From positions 124,001-188,000 of the forward strand of contig JBEWZL010000198.1 in the NCBI GenBank assembly GCA_045837725.1: 64,000 nucleotides of DNA. The letters run 5' to 3'. Under the pieces are notes generated by a model. The model saw nothing but the letters and a program-made list of their open reading frames with translations, was not told the DNA's origin and made no database searches. Made by a program: the position numbers and the translations under genes. This DNA is from Vermamoeba vermiformis. Its lineage: Eukaryota > Tubulinea > Echinamoebida. Of the stretch, positions 47,600 through 59,151 are shown piece by piece; position 1 is the first letter of the stretch; each line of letters begins with the position of its first letter.

Positions 47600-50170
47600 C
47601 TAACAATGACACAGCTGTCTAACTTCAGCAGCAACTTGAAGCACTCGATGATCCGAGACTGTTTTAAATGTGTCTAAAAGCGAGCCGATGTCAAGCCCCA
47701 ACGCCAATTCAACTGCGATAGGGTTATTCAAGAGACAGTGGCCGAGTGAACGAAGTGCTCTGATTACTGTAAAGCAAAGTGGTGTTAATAAATCGTTCGT
47801 GGAAGGATATAGATCCGTTCAAGATCCGGATCTCACGGCGCTTTAGTGCCATTAGGTTGGTACAAATAAAATGATATAAGATATAGTATAGTATAATTGC
47901 CGAGCTGAGAAAGTACATACCAAATTCAGCTTCTTTTGTCATTTGTGAAGGCGGGTTTCGTAACACTTCGATGAGGGCAGACACGGTTTGAACAATCAAA
48001 TCTTCAAAATTTGCAGTCTTCGGGAAATAAATGCAATAATTAAATAAAACTCCAGCGCTGGGCTATAAATCGAACGTTAATTAGCAACTTATTTCCTAAA
48101 AAGGAAAAAATGGTAACTACTTACCAATTCGTAAGAGGTTGCGGTCAGATTTTCAATGAGATGATTATAAATAATATCAGTAGTCTCCTTATGCAACATA
48201 AATTCGCGGCCTTGATGTGTGATAAACAAATTCGAGCATAAAAGTAACGTCATGACGCGAACTTTTTTGTCTGCTGTCTTTTGAAGGTACCGCGAAAGAA
48301 TGCTTCTGAAGTAATTCCGCTAAATTTTAAAAATATTAATATTATTTTACTACATTTAAGTCATGTTTTTCTTACCTCGTCTAGTAACGATTGACTTGTT
48401 GAATTTTTCGTCCGTGACCAACACACGCAGCACGTTGATGAAAAGATCGCAATCATCTGCTTGCAAGTTCTCTAGTCTAGTCACTATAATAAAGATTGCA
48501 TTAGTTAATAATTTCTGTTGGAGTAAAATTTGCTGTGAAAAAATTAATGTTGTGCAGGGTTATGTTTGCGTCAATTGTTATGACTTAGTAAATACAAGAT
48601 TTTTATATCAATTATAGAATTTGTATTTAGGTCTAGGGTTTATATTAAATATATACGTATTATAATGATACGTACTTAAGAAGCTGACAGTAGGTTGCGT
48701 CAACTTGCAACTCTTCGTGTTTGCCAATTCCTGTAACTGCACGCGTAATTCTTCTAATTGGTCCTTATTTTCAGCATTACTAGGCAATGCTACTAATCGA
48801 TCGATAGTTGTCGCAGGTAATACTGCCGCTAGAAGGGGTGAATCATTCTTCTTGATCCACAAAAAATTTTCCACCAACTTATCGTGGTCTACATAAAATA
48901 CACAATTAATATTAATCAATATGAACAAATTTCAACTATTATAAGGGCCGTTTTTATCTTAGCAAGTGTCTTACCGAATGTTACGGATGGCTCTTTGACT
49001 AATTGTGACATGTCAGGCAGTTGTGTGCTGGCATTGACGGGGTTTGTAGGCGTCACTGGCACGGGTCGGTTAGGCCTGCAAATAACACAGAGGTCAACAT
49101 CAAAAACTTTTAAATGTTACACTCGTTCATTCGTATCGTGAGCACTATATTGTCGTAATAGGAGATTTTTGATATATGATTCTAATCAATTAACTTGCAA
49201 CATGTAAGCGGTGTTCGGGGCGTAAGAATCAGGCACGACGTATTGTTTGGCTTGAGACTCCATCTGTTCAATGAACGGACGAATCATTTGACCGAATGGA
49301 GTGCTGAGTACTTGACTTGGGAGATCTTTGACTTCTATATTTGGAAAGTTTAATTAATACTAGATCGATGGTAAGGCTGAAAAAGAAAGCCAGATCCAAA
49401 ATGAATAAAAATTTGCGGTGCGGATAATATGATGACCTATGTAATAACATTACTATAATTTTATAATACGTACCAGTAGGTATATCTTTTCCTAACAAGA
49501 AGTTCGAGACCTCGTTACTGAAATTATTGCAATTGTAGCTGAGAAGGCTGTAGGTTTCAACGGTGTAGTTGTGTTTGATATCACCGAGAAAGTCTTCAAA
49601 TACATCGCGGGGGATGTGAGTCACACCTAGACTATATTTATAATATTGAGTTAGTTGAAGGCACGTTGTTGATTAGAAAAAAGGTCGTGCAGATCTAGCT
49701 GGTCACGCAACCAAAATTTGTTTAATAATTATTGACTTACTCGATAACTTTTTGCGGAGTTCCGTATGGAGATGTTCCCTATTACATAAGGTTAGTACAA
49801 GAATAGCTACAGCAAAATATTATTTTGAACTCTAAAAGGCTCCGTTTTTCCGTCCGTTTGAAAATTTTAATTCCTACTTACTGGTGCTCCAATTTGAATT
49901 ACGCCTCCCCAATAATATTCTCTACCATATACAACAACGCCCGAGTGCCTATGAAATTTATTTGGATTAATTTTGAATTTTATGACAAATTTTTCGTTAA
50001 AGATCTGGCATTTGCAGGAGTTGAATAATTGTAATACAACGTGTTTATAAATATTAAATTTACCATATTCCTTCGATATATTTGCCTAGCAAAGATTGAG
50101 ACATCGATCTTGCCATTCCGTGGCTAATGTCGTACAAATACAATTTAACTGGAAATCCTCCGTCACTCAT
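47600..50170 (-). CDS. PPPDE peptidase (DeSI-like) with PUL domain, one +1 frame break
   Basis: About 476 residues. PPPDE proteins are papain-fold deubiquitinases or deSUMOylases; PUL domains bind Cdc48/p97. Exons 5' to 3': 50064-50170, 49882-49948, 49741-49778, 49474-49631, 49199-49334, 48975-49075, 48676-48888, 48376-48483, 48125-48319, 47921-48062 and 47600-47766. Catalytic His lies in [16 protein letters not shown] and Cys in [20 protein letters not shown]. The linker [16 protein letters not shown] is typical of the family, but the thioredoxin domain often found between the two is absent. The PUL domain ([30 protein letters not shown]) is armadillo-like. One extra base at the start of exon 9 (near 48317-48319) is needed to read [17 protein letters not shown]. 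Intron 49076-49198 is GC-AG. Confidence 0.8.
49076..49198 (-). other. GC-AG intron in the PPPDE-PUL gene
   Basis: On the minus strand the donor is ATGTT|GCAAGT and the acceptor TTTGCAG|GCCTAAC, joining ...NTAYM-L to [11 protein letters not shown] with matching phase. At 123 nt it is longer than the other GC-AG introns here. Confidence 0.65.
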
Positions 50171-50361
50171 ATTTGCTTTTTAGTGCTATGAATATATACT
50201 TAGTGGATAATGAGATCTGTGTTCGATCGAGTTAGGTGCAAAAAATTGAAATGTCCAACAACTGCTTCGCATTATTTTTATTGTAAATTGCAACACCTGT
50301 ACCATATATGTATATTTAATATTTATTATAATATTTGACCTCTTCTCTTCCCAAGTCTTTG

Positions 50362-51648
50362 ATGGATTTCGTTAGCCAAGCCTTTGCTGCAGCCAAACAG
50401 GGCAATCTTGCTTTCTTCAATGTATTTATACAAAACCCTCGTATGGCTGATATGCGCGATGAGAATGACGATACTCTGATGCACGTGGCAGGTAAATCGC
50501 TATTTCCAATTTGGATTGGTTAAATTATTTCTTCCAGAAATTTTTGCTAATTAAATTAGGGCATTTTATTCGATTGTTATTTGCATGTATATTATGATTA
50601 TTGGGATAACCGTATTTAATTTCTGTATTTCGCCGTGTGATCTATTTTCAATTCAAATTTCTCGCCGAAGATTCTGCAACCTGCTTCCCTCATTGAATAA
50701 GCTGCATTAAACAAATCTTAATTAATTATATAACAGCGACATATAACCATCCAGACATAATAAGGCTTTTGCACGACAATTGTGGCTTGAGTGTAAATCT
50801 TTACGGATGTAGCTCGCGCACGCCTTTAGCTTGTGCATCTTACGAAGGTTAGTATCGATTTGGATATAATAACCATAATATATGATCAGGACATTGATAA
50901 TGCTCTTACGAATTAGGTCATCTACGGTGCATCCAAGTTCTCTTAGAACGACGGGCTAATATCTCCCTCACTGATAGTCTCGAGGAAAATGCTCTTCATA
51001 AGGTGAGATAAATTTCTTATTTAATTGTTACTGCTGTAAAAAGATGCGCGGCAAGCATCCGTGTGCATCTCCTAGATCCAGTTCGTTTTTTCGCGAATTA
51101 CTTAAAGCTAACCATACAAAAATTATATAAATAGGCAGCTACTCGCGGCCACACATCATGTTTGGCATTGTTGTTGTCATATGGAGTTCACGAGCTTGTA
51201 CTGAATGAGCAGAACGTGACGGGAGCCTCACCTCTGCACGCAGCCATGGACAATGGCCACCAAGGTATTTTTTTTAACGGATATAATCATGATATTACAT
51301 TACCATCTTAATATACACATTCAAAAGGTTCCTGTTGCTTTAATTAGATCCGTAATTAAAATTGATCCCGAAAATCGAACACAAACAATTTGAAAATTAA
51401 AGTAACAATTCTAATGATCGATCGATCTTCTAGAGTGTTGTCAATTGCTATTACAAGCTGGCGCAAATCCATCACTGGAAGATTTTTTCGGTTACAAACC
51501 AACGTTCAGAGCGAGAACGAAGCGGCCGTACGATCTGATGCGCATTAATGTCGATGTAAATACTTGGACTTTCTTTAAAGGCAGCGGTGACTTCGAGCAA
51601 ATGAAGACACAAGAAGTTGCGCCAATAAACCTTCGAAGATCGGTTTGA
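50362..51648 (+). CDS. Small ankyrin-repeat protein
   Basis: 223 residues, about four to five ankyrin repeats and little else. Exons are 50362-50491, 50737-50847, 50917-51002, 51135-51264 and 51434-51648. Repeat signatures include AAKQGNLAFFNVFIQNP, DDTLMHVAATYNHPDIIRLL, SSRTPLACASYEGHLRCIQVL, GASPLHAAMDNGHQECCQLL and LQAGANPSLEDFFGY. Most introns fall after the same repeat position (before GH or the A of HVA), consistent with repeat-by-repeat expansion. The start at 50362 (MDFVSQAFAAAKQG) opens the first repeat helix; no ATG lies upstream in frame. Likely a protein-binding scaffold; the partner is unknown. Confidence 0.75.
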
Positions 51649-51933
51649 TGGATCGGATCTCGAGAAACATCAATTCAATTGCCAGTGCGTTTCCTGTTCG
51701 TTGTTTGTCACAATGGGACGATCAGTGATCGCAAATTGTAGCACAATGGAAACGAGCTCCGAACTTTACAAAAAGCGTTAACTCACAGAACATAACTTGC
51801 GAAACTTTGTGTGATGCACCAGAAATCCGGGATCGTGCAACTGAATCAATTCAATTTAATAGCAGGTAAGCCCAAGACATTAGATTTATAAAAATTAATT
51901 TACCCGCAGGAGCGAACCCGGTCTTTCCTCGTA
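51649..51933. other. Intergenic upstream of kinase K1
   Basis: It does not match the conserved spacer found between the kinase copies. A GTAAGC...CCCGCAG pair (about 51867-51909) could be a short 5'-UTR intron just before the K1 start. No other feature is seen. Confidence 0.4.
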
Positions 51934-54900
51934 ATGCGCCCATATCTAGTGATTCTGTTGGTACTATTCGTGGCATGGAATGCAAGTGGTGATCTTATAA
52001 CAAAGCGAGCCCAATTATCATCAAAGCGTGACGGAGTTGGCGGCATCCAAGTTGCAGATCGATTCTACTTTGCTGGTGGCATGGAACTCAACGACTATAT
52101 TCCCACAAATATCGTCGAAATATACAATATAACATCGGGAGAATGGGAAGAGCCGATTTACTTGCAAGAGCCTCGTGCATTCATCTCAACAGCTGTCATC
52201 GGTCAAAATATTTATTTTATTGGCGGATATCGGCTCTCTAATTCCTGTGCAATGCTTTACAACTCTGTTTTACATCAATACGAAGACATTGGATGTGGCC
52301 CAACAGTTCGTCAAGCAATCCAAATATCGGATTACAATTCCACGTTGACAGTTCTTGGAGCGTTCTCTGCTGACTTCTACAATATCACTTCAGCGCAGTG
52401 GTACTACCGGCCAAAGCTCACAACATGGATGCAGAGCATGGGTGGTGGAGCAGTACTGGTTCACGAAAACTTGGTCGTTGGCATCGGAGGTGTCAACTCA
52501 ACGACGTTCGAACAGATCTATGACGCGTGGATTTACGACACTTATACAGATGAACTGACAGTATTCAGCAACGCCACAACAGCAGATATTGTGGTTTCAT
52601 CTTCGGACTTCTCTGTGGCTCACGGCCGTGTCGTCATCTACGTTACTGGCTGGTACTTTGTGCACGAGTTTGGTACGACAGAATGGCACGAAGGCTTTAT
52701 GCCGAATATTTCAAATGTAGCAATCCTCCCTGACGCCATATTCTTGTTCAATATAACTGGTTTCACCATTTACGACTGGAGTTCTATGGAGCCAAGATGG
52801 GTAGTTGGATACGTCATAAACACATTCGTTTTCGACAATCAAATAGTGATAGATCTAGGAAGCAGCCTGCTCGTCTATGAATCAGCACAGTTGACGACAA
52901 TTAACCTTGATTCTCTGATACGACGTGCGGTTCGTTTTGGTCAGTCAGGTGACAAGTACATGTTTTACACCAGCAGCAGTCAACTTCGTCTCTACGATTC
53001 ACAAACAAAGAGCATATCAAACTTGTCTCTAGTCGTAGTAGATGTCAGGTGGATGATCCCTTTTGACGACACAACATTGGTTCTTTTCACGACAAGCACC
53101 GCAACTATCTATTACTTGAACAACGACACGAGCATTGATCAAACAATATCTATGACTTACTCAGGGTACCTCATCGGTACTGATATAGTCAGTGTCAACG
53201 ATCAGAAAGTGTGGATCAATCTTGGCGAAACAAGAGCGTTGAACCTCACCTTATCCCGCTAAATTAATTGACAATGCTGCGATTTTTGGACAGACTGGTC
53301 AAAGTTATTTCTTCATGGACGTATTCAACCACGTGACGAGAGAATGGCAGCCAAGAATACCAATGGACTCTAACCCCTACGGCTTGTATCTACCAGTAGT
53401 CGTGATTGACGACTTGATTACCGTTGGAAAGAGACCTTGGACTTTTCGATATAATGTCACGAGCGGAGAGTCATCTACAACGATGGTGGCTTCAAATTCA
53501 TGGCCTATGGGTCGAGTAGTCAACACTGTGTCCGTTGTGAATCACACAGGTTACCTCCCAGGCACAACTTCGTCCATGATTATCTCTGTCAACTCAACGA
53601 CAGTGACTTTTTCCGATGACTTGCAGCTCAGTGGCGCACCAATACAATTCGTTACCAGCAACGACAACGTCATTTATATGACAGTATATGAAGGACATTA
53701 CTACAGCCTACACACATATGATATAGTGAATGACTTGGTGGATACACTAGTCTTGCCACAACCACAAGACTCCGTGTCAATAGCAATATTCAATGACACG
53801 TTGATTGCCTTAGGAAGCGATGGAAATGCTTATGGCTTATTACGAAGTGACAAATTAACGTGGTACAAAGTTCCGTTGCAAAGCAATTTTTTTCGGCCAA
53901 TCACGGCCATGATGAAAGACGGCACAATGATGGTAGCGGCAGGAAGACACAATATCCTTAAAACTTATACGGACGAGTTACTCTTCATCAATGCATCGGC
54001 TGTCATCGAGTTGGGCACTAAGATATCGATTAATCAACCTTTCACCGACAGAACGCCTAGTACGCCGGACGCAGCCAGCCCGAACCAACAGAGTGGATTG
54101 ACACAAGGAGAACTCGCAGCAGCAGTTGTCGTACCTGTAGTCGTTGTCATTGGAGGCCTCATAGCACTCATAGTCGTATTGCTCAAGAGAAGGCGCAGCA
54201 ACAAGAAGAAAGGCTCATCAAACACTGTTGGTCTCGAGGCACGGTTCGGAGCATGGTTCACTCCGTTCAATCAGATCACTTTCAGAGAGCAGCTCGGTCA
54301 AGGAGGATCAGGTCAAGTGTTCAAAGGCACTTGGAAGAACACAACAGTTGCACTCAAAGTGAGCATGACTCAAGCAAACACGAGTGTCATCGCTGAACTC
54401 GAACTCATGATGCAACTCAGACCTCATCCAAATGTCGTTCAGTTGCTTGGCTTCAGTGTGCATCCAGAGACAGACAGCATCATTTTGATCATCGAGTTCT
54501 GTGAAGGTGGTTCACTTGACGCCAAGCTCTATGACAAGCACCACGATGACATATCACTTCAAAATCAGCTTCAATGGCTCACGGGCATCGCCAAAGGACT
54601 CAGTCACTTGCATTCGAACAACATCGTGCACAGGGATGTTGCTGCGAGGAACATCTTGCTTGATAGAAACGAACCAAAACTGACTGACTTTGGCATGTCA
54701 CGACTCGTTGATGAACAAAAACAACACGGAACAACAAAGTCAGAACTTGGACCAATCAGATGGATGTCACCAGAGTCGTTGAAGAACAAAGAATACTCCA
54801 CAAAGTCTGGTAAGTTTGTAAAGCGAAGCTCTTATTGTGTTTCCTGTGCACACGTCAATAACCTCTTCGTTCAGACGTGTGGTCATTTGGTATTCTGAGG

Positions 54901-55119
54901 TACGAAGTGATTGCACGACAAGAGCCTCACAGCGAAGCAGATCCGATCGAGATTGGTCGACTCATCAGAGACTCAGGTTTGACACCTGTCATTCCATCGT
55001 CGTGTCCTTCTCAGCTCGCTGATGTCATGAAACAATGCTGGCAAATGTCGCCACAATCAAGACCAACTATAGAGGCCATTATTCCATCATTGGAGGCTTT
55101 ACGAATATCGCTTCAGTAG
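51934..55119 (+). CDS. Kelch-ectodomain receptor kinase K1, one +1 frame break
   Basis: About 1,039 residues. The signal peptide is MRPYLVILLVLFVAWNASG. The ectodomain, roughly residues 25-700, consists of kelch-like blades (VADRFYFAGGMELNDYIPTN, IGQNIYFIGGYRL) with many N-glycosylation sites. A membrane helix (AAAVVVPVVVVIGGLIALIV) and basic stop-transfer KRRRSNKKK lead to a kinase domain: LGQGGSGQVFKG, VALK lysine, HRDVAARN, DFGMSR and GPIRWMSPES. The HRDxAARN loop and IRWMSPES are tyrosine-kinase-like, but no tyrosine lies between DFG and the P+1 loop. Exons are 51934-54809 and 54875-55119. One extra base within 53243-53262 separates TRALNLT from AKLIDNAAIFG; paralogs read straight through there. 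Its ectodomain is the most diverged of the four. Confidence 0.82.
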
Positions 55120-55546
55120 ATTATGATAAAGCTCGGAAAATTAAATTAAAGTTACCTTCTTAGGGTATTAAATCAAGTATTCATGATTATTTAGATTTTC
55201 ACCGATGCTACTAAAAGATGCAGTATGACTGACTTTTTGCCAGATCCCAAGTATCTAATGATTACGCGCGTGTGAATTCCGAAAGCGTAAACACGTACAA
55301 ATTTTGACGTTTTTATCTTTATGGCATTAACGCATATTAGACACTATACCAGTTAGGTATAACGCTAATCAGTCAAGAGTGCTCGTGGCTGCAAGGTAAC
55401 TTTCATGATTAGATCTTCCCTGAATGAGCATGATTAAATGCTGTTCGTTTATTTTATTATTAAATTTACACTTTAAACCTGATTACAGCATTTATTTTTC
55501 TGTCGGCTAAATATTTTTTCAATTAGGGACACGAATCAACGATCCG
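55120..55546. repeat. Conserved kinase-array spacer 1
   Basis: Promoter and 3'-flank block repeated between all array members. It contains GATTACGCGCGTGTGAATTC, the palindrome TATACC-AGTTA-GGTATA (55345-55361), and CTTCCCTGAATGAGCATGAT before the next start. Confidence 0.8.
55345..55361. promoter_or_regulatory. Palindrome TATACC-AGTTA-GGTATA, kept in all three spacers
   Basis: A 6-bp inverted repeat with a 5-bp centre, unchanged at 55345-55361, 58946-58962 and 62547-62563, about 190-210 bp before each downstream start. It has the form of a dimeric transcription-factor site; that role is inference. Confidence 0.4.
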
Positions 55547-58500
55547 ATGCGGCTTTTGATTCTCTTCGTGCTATATTGCAGCTCATTAGTTGCCACGAGC
55601 AATATAGTTACAAAGCAAACCCAATTGTCTGCAAAACGTGACGGAGTTGGTGGAATCCAAGTTGCAGATCAATTCTATTTTGCTGGTGGCTTCGAACTCC
55701 ATGACTATATTCCCACAAATATTGTCGAAATATACAATATAACATCAGGAGAATGGGAAGAGCCGATTTACTTGCAAGAGCCTCGTGGATTCATCTCCAC
55801 AGCTGTCATCGGTCAAAATATTTATTTTATTGGCGGAACTCGGGTGCTCTACTGCACTGCACTATATAATTCTTCTTCGCATCAATATGAAGATATTGGA
55901 TGTGGACCAACAGTTCGGAAAATACCCGGCCAGATCACGAACCAAAATGCAACAGTTACCATACTAGGAAGTTTCTCGGTGGATCTTTATAACATTACGT
56001 CAAAACAGTGGTACTACTTCCCGAAGCTGACATCATGGATGCAAAATATTAGTAGCGGTTTCTCACTCATTCATGAAAACCTCATCATTGGAGTTGGAGG
56101 TTTCAACGCAACGACGCTGGACCTGATCAATGACGCGTGGATTTACGACACTTTTACAGATGAACTGACAGTATTCAGCAACGCCATTACCACACTCAAC
56201 ACATTAAACACGGCATTCAGATTCACCGTGGCCAACGGCAGGGTCGGCATATACACCGTTGACAGGTTCATTTCGCATCAATTCGGCACGACGGAATGGC
56301 GCGAAGTTTTCGTGAACAATATTTTGCAAGCGGCGATCCTCCCCGACGTTCTATTCTTGGTCAACGACACAAGTTATGCAGTCTATGACTGGAGCACTGA
56401 AACCTTGACATTCACGCTTGACCGAATCTACAACCTTTATCCGTTTGGAAGTCAACTTGTTCTCGATCGAAAAACAGCTCTTCGTATCTATGAAGCTGGA
56501 CAATGGACAGATTTGCAACTCGCTTCATCAATATATACGAACGTTCGTTGGCTCAACAGATTAGTCTTTCAAGGTGCAGACAATCGGTTGCAATTCTATG
56601 ATTCACTCACGAAGAGCATATGGACGTCATCAACAACGCCAGTCAATGTTGTATCGTTTCTTCCATTTGACGACGATAGATTAGTCATATTCATGCCCGG
56701 CCGATTGGCGACCATCTATTACGCTAGCAATGACAGCCTATCAGCAGTTTTCGCCGCTAATATGACGAGTGGCGTCGTCGTTGGCACCGATATTATTGGT
56801 GTAGACTCTCAGACTGTGTTGGTCAACTTGAGTCAGGTGATGCCGTTGACCAGAATGACTTCGTCAGCATCGTCTGATTACACAGTCTTGCGTGGCTACC
56901 TGACTGACTATAATTACATCGATGTCTACAATTATGCGACGCGGTCGTGGCTGCCACAGATATTTATGAACCTAACGCAACAGCTTGGTGTCAACTATCC
57001 AAATATAGTTGTAATTGACGATTTGTTAATCGTAATGAAGAGATTCGGTTATTTTCGCTATAATACCACCACCGGAGAGATATTTGTGAATTTAAGCACG
57101 GCAGTCGCGGCACCCCTGTTCCGCACACTTACCAGAGTTCCCGTCGTTGATCGGATTGGCTATCTTCCTGGCACTGCAGTTTCATCAATGATTTATTTCA
57201 ACTCCACGTACCTCGCATTCGTTGACGCCCTATTCTTACCAGATAGAACCAACCAATTCACTACTAGTCCCGAGAACGTAATATACATGTCGGCTACTTC
57301 TCAAACCGTGTTCTCCAAGATTTTCATTTACAATATCTCAAGCGGAATGTTGGACACGGCGGTATTGCCATCACCACCGTCAAGTGCATTCGTGGCAACT
57401 GTCAACAATGTCACACTTGCGTTCGGCACTGGCGGAGATATCTTTGGATTTTATCATAGTGACCCTTCAAAGTGGTACACGACACCGTTCAACTACAGCA
57501 TATCACCTACTATCATCGAGATTGTGGCTGATGGAACGCTAATGCTGGCCAGCGGAAGACACTTTCAGCTTGGATTTTACAACGACCAGATTCTTTTCGT
57601 CAATGCATCAGCTATCATTGGGCTAGGCTCCGTGGTGTCTGAGCCAGTAACTGGAACAGAACCTACTGCTTACAATGTCCCGCTAGACAGTCCCGGTGGT
57701 GCAAGTGCCTTGGCGACTGGAGAGCTTGCTGCTGCCATCGTTGTCCCGGTTGTAGTTGTCATCGGAGGTGTCATAGCACTCGTCATCGTATTGATCAAAC
57801 GAAGAAAACACAAATCGTCAACTACAATTGGATTGGAGGCACGGTACGGAGCATGGTTCACTCCGTTCAACCAGATCACTTTCGGAGAGCAGCTGGGTCA
57901 AGGAGCATCAGGTCAAGTGTTCAAAGGCACTTGGAAGAACACAACAGTTGCACTCAAAGTGAGCATGACTCAAGCAAACACGAGTGTCATCGCTGAACTC
58001 GAACTCATGATGCAACTCAGACCTCATCCAAATGTCGTTCAGTTGCTTGGCTTCAGTGTGCATCCAGAGACAGACAGCATCATTTTGATCATCGAGTTCT
58101 GTGAAGGTGGTTCTCTCGACTCCACGTTGTACGACGCTGCCGACGACCTGTCACCGCAAACTCAAGTTCAATGGCTCACAGGCGTAGCAAAAGGGCTTGG
58201 TCACTTGCATTCGAACAATGTCGTGCACAGAGATGTTGCAGCGAGGAACGTGTTACTTCACAGAAACGAACCAAAACTGACTGATTTTGGCATGTCACGA
58301 CTCGTTGACGAACAGAAACAACACGGAACAACAAAGTCAGAACTTGGACCAATCAGATGGATGTCACCAGAGTCGTTGAAGAACAAAGAGTACTCCACAA
58401 AGTCAGGTAAGTTCAACACTTTGACACGCGTCAATGACTCGGGACTGATGAAGCATCATTACTAACAAGTAAGTTTTAACAGATATTTGGTCGTTTGGTA

Positions 58501-58727
58501 TTCTCATGTTCGAGGTCATTGCACGACAAGAGCCTCACAACGAAGCAGATCCGATCGAGATTGGTCGATTGATCAGAGACTCAGGTTTGACACCTGTCAT
58601 TCCATCGTCGTGTCATCCTCAACTCGCTGATGTTATGAAGCAATGCTGGCAGATGTCGCCACAATCAAGACCAACTATAGAGGCCATTATTCCAGAATTG
58701 GAGGCAGTACGAATATCGCTTCATTAG
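55547..58727 (+). CDS. Kelch-ectodomain receptor kinase K2 (intact)
   Basis: 1,034 residues, exons 55547-58406 and 58483-58727, with no frame break. Layout as K1: signal peptide MRLLILFVLYCSSLVATS, kelch-like ectodomain, membrane helix AAAIVVPVVVVIGGVIALVI, juxtamembrane KRRKHKSSTTIGLEARYGAW, then kinase with LGQGASGQVFKG, VALK, HRDVAARN, DFGMSRLVDEQ and GPIRWMSPES. All residues needed for catalysis are present. The one intron splits S|D just before IWSFGIL, at the same place as in K1 and K3, but its sequence is unrelated to theirs. The ligand is unknown; the tandem array and fast-changing ectodomain suggest sensing of variable external cues, which is inference. Confidence 0.88.
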
Positions 58728-59151
58728 ATTATGATAAAGCATCCGGAAAATTAAATTCTAGTTACCTTCTTAGGGTATTAGATCCAGTATTCATGATGAT
58801 TTAGATTTTCCCCGATGCTACTTAAAGATATAGTCTGCTCTGACTTCCAAGTATCTAATGATTACGCGCGTGTGAATTCAGAAAGCGTATTCACGTACAA
58901 ATTTTGACGTTTTTTATCTTTATGGCATTAACGCATATTAGACACTATACCAGTTAGGTATAACGCTAATCAGTCAAGAGTTGTCGTGTCTGGTGCAAGG
59001 TACCTATTCAGATTAGATCTTCCCTGAATGAGCATGATTAAATGCTGTTCCGTTTATTTTATTACTACATTTACACTTTAAACCTGATTACAGCATTTAT
59101 TTTTCTGTCGGCTAAATATTTTTTCAATTAGGACGCGAATCAAAGATCCGG
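58728..59151. repeat. Conserved kinase-array spacer 2
   Basis: Same block as spacer 1 with few changes; the palindrome lies at 58946-58962. Confidence 0.8.

Noticed and set aside
54800-54898. A zinc-finger-like peptide (YCVSCAHVNNLFVQTCGHLVF pattern, shared by K1 and K3) read through the kinase intron
   Set aside because: The cysteines come from intron sequence that K1 and K3 share by recent descent or conversion. Splicing restores the kinase motif S-DVWSFGIL, so the peptide is not expected in the main product.
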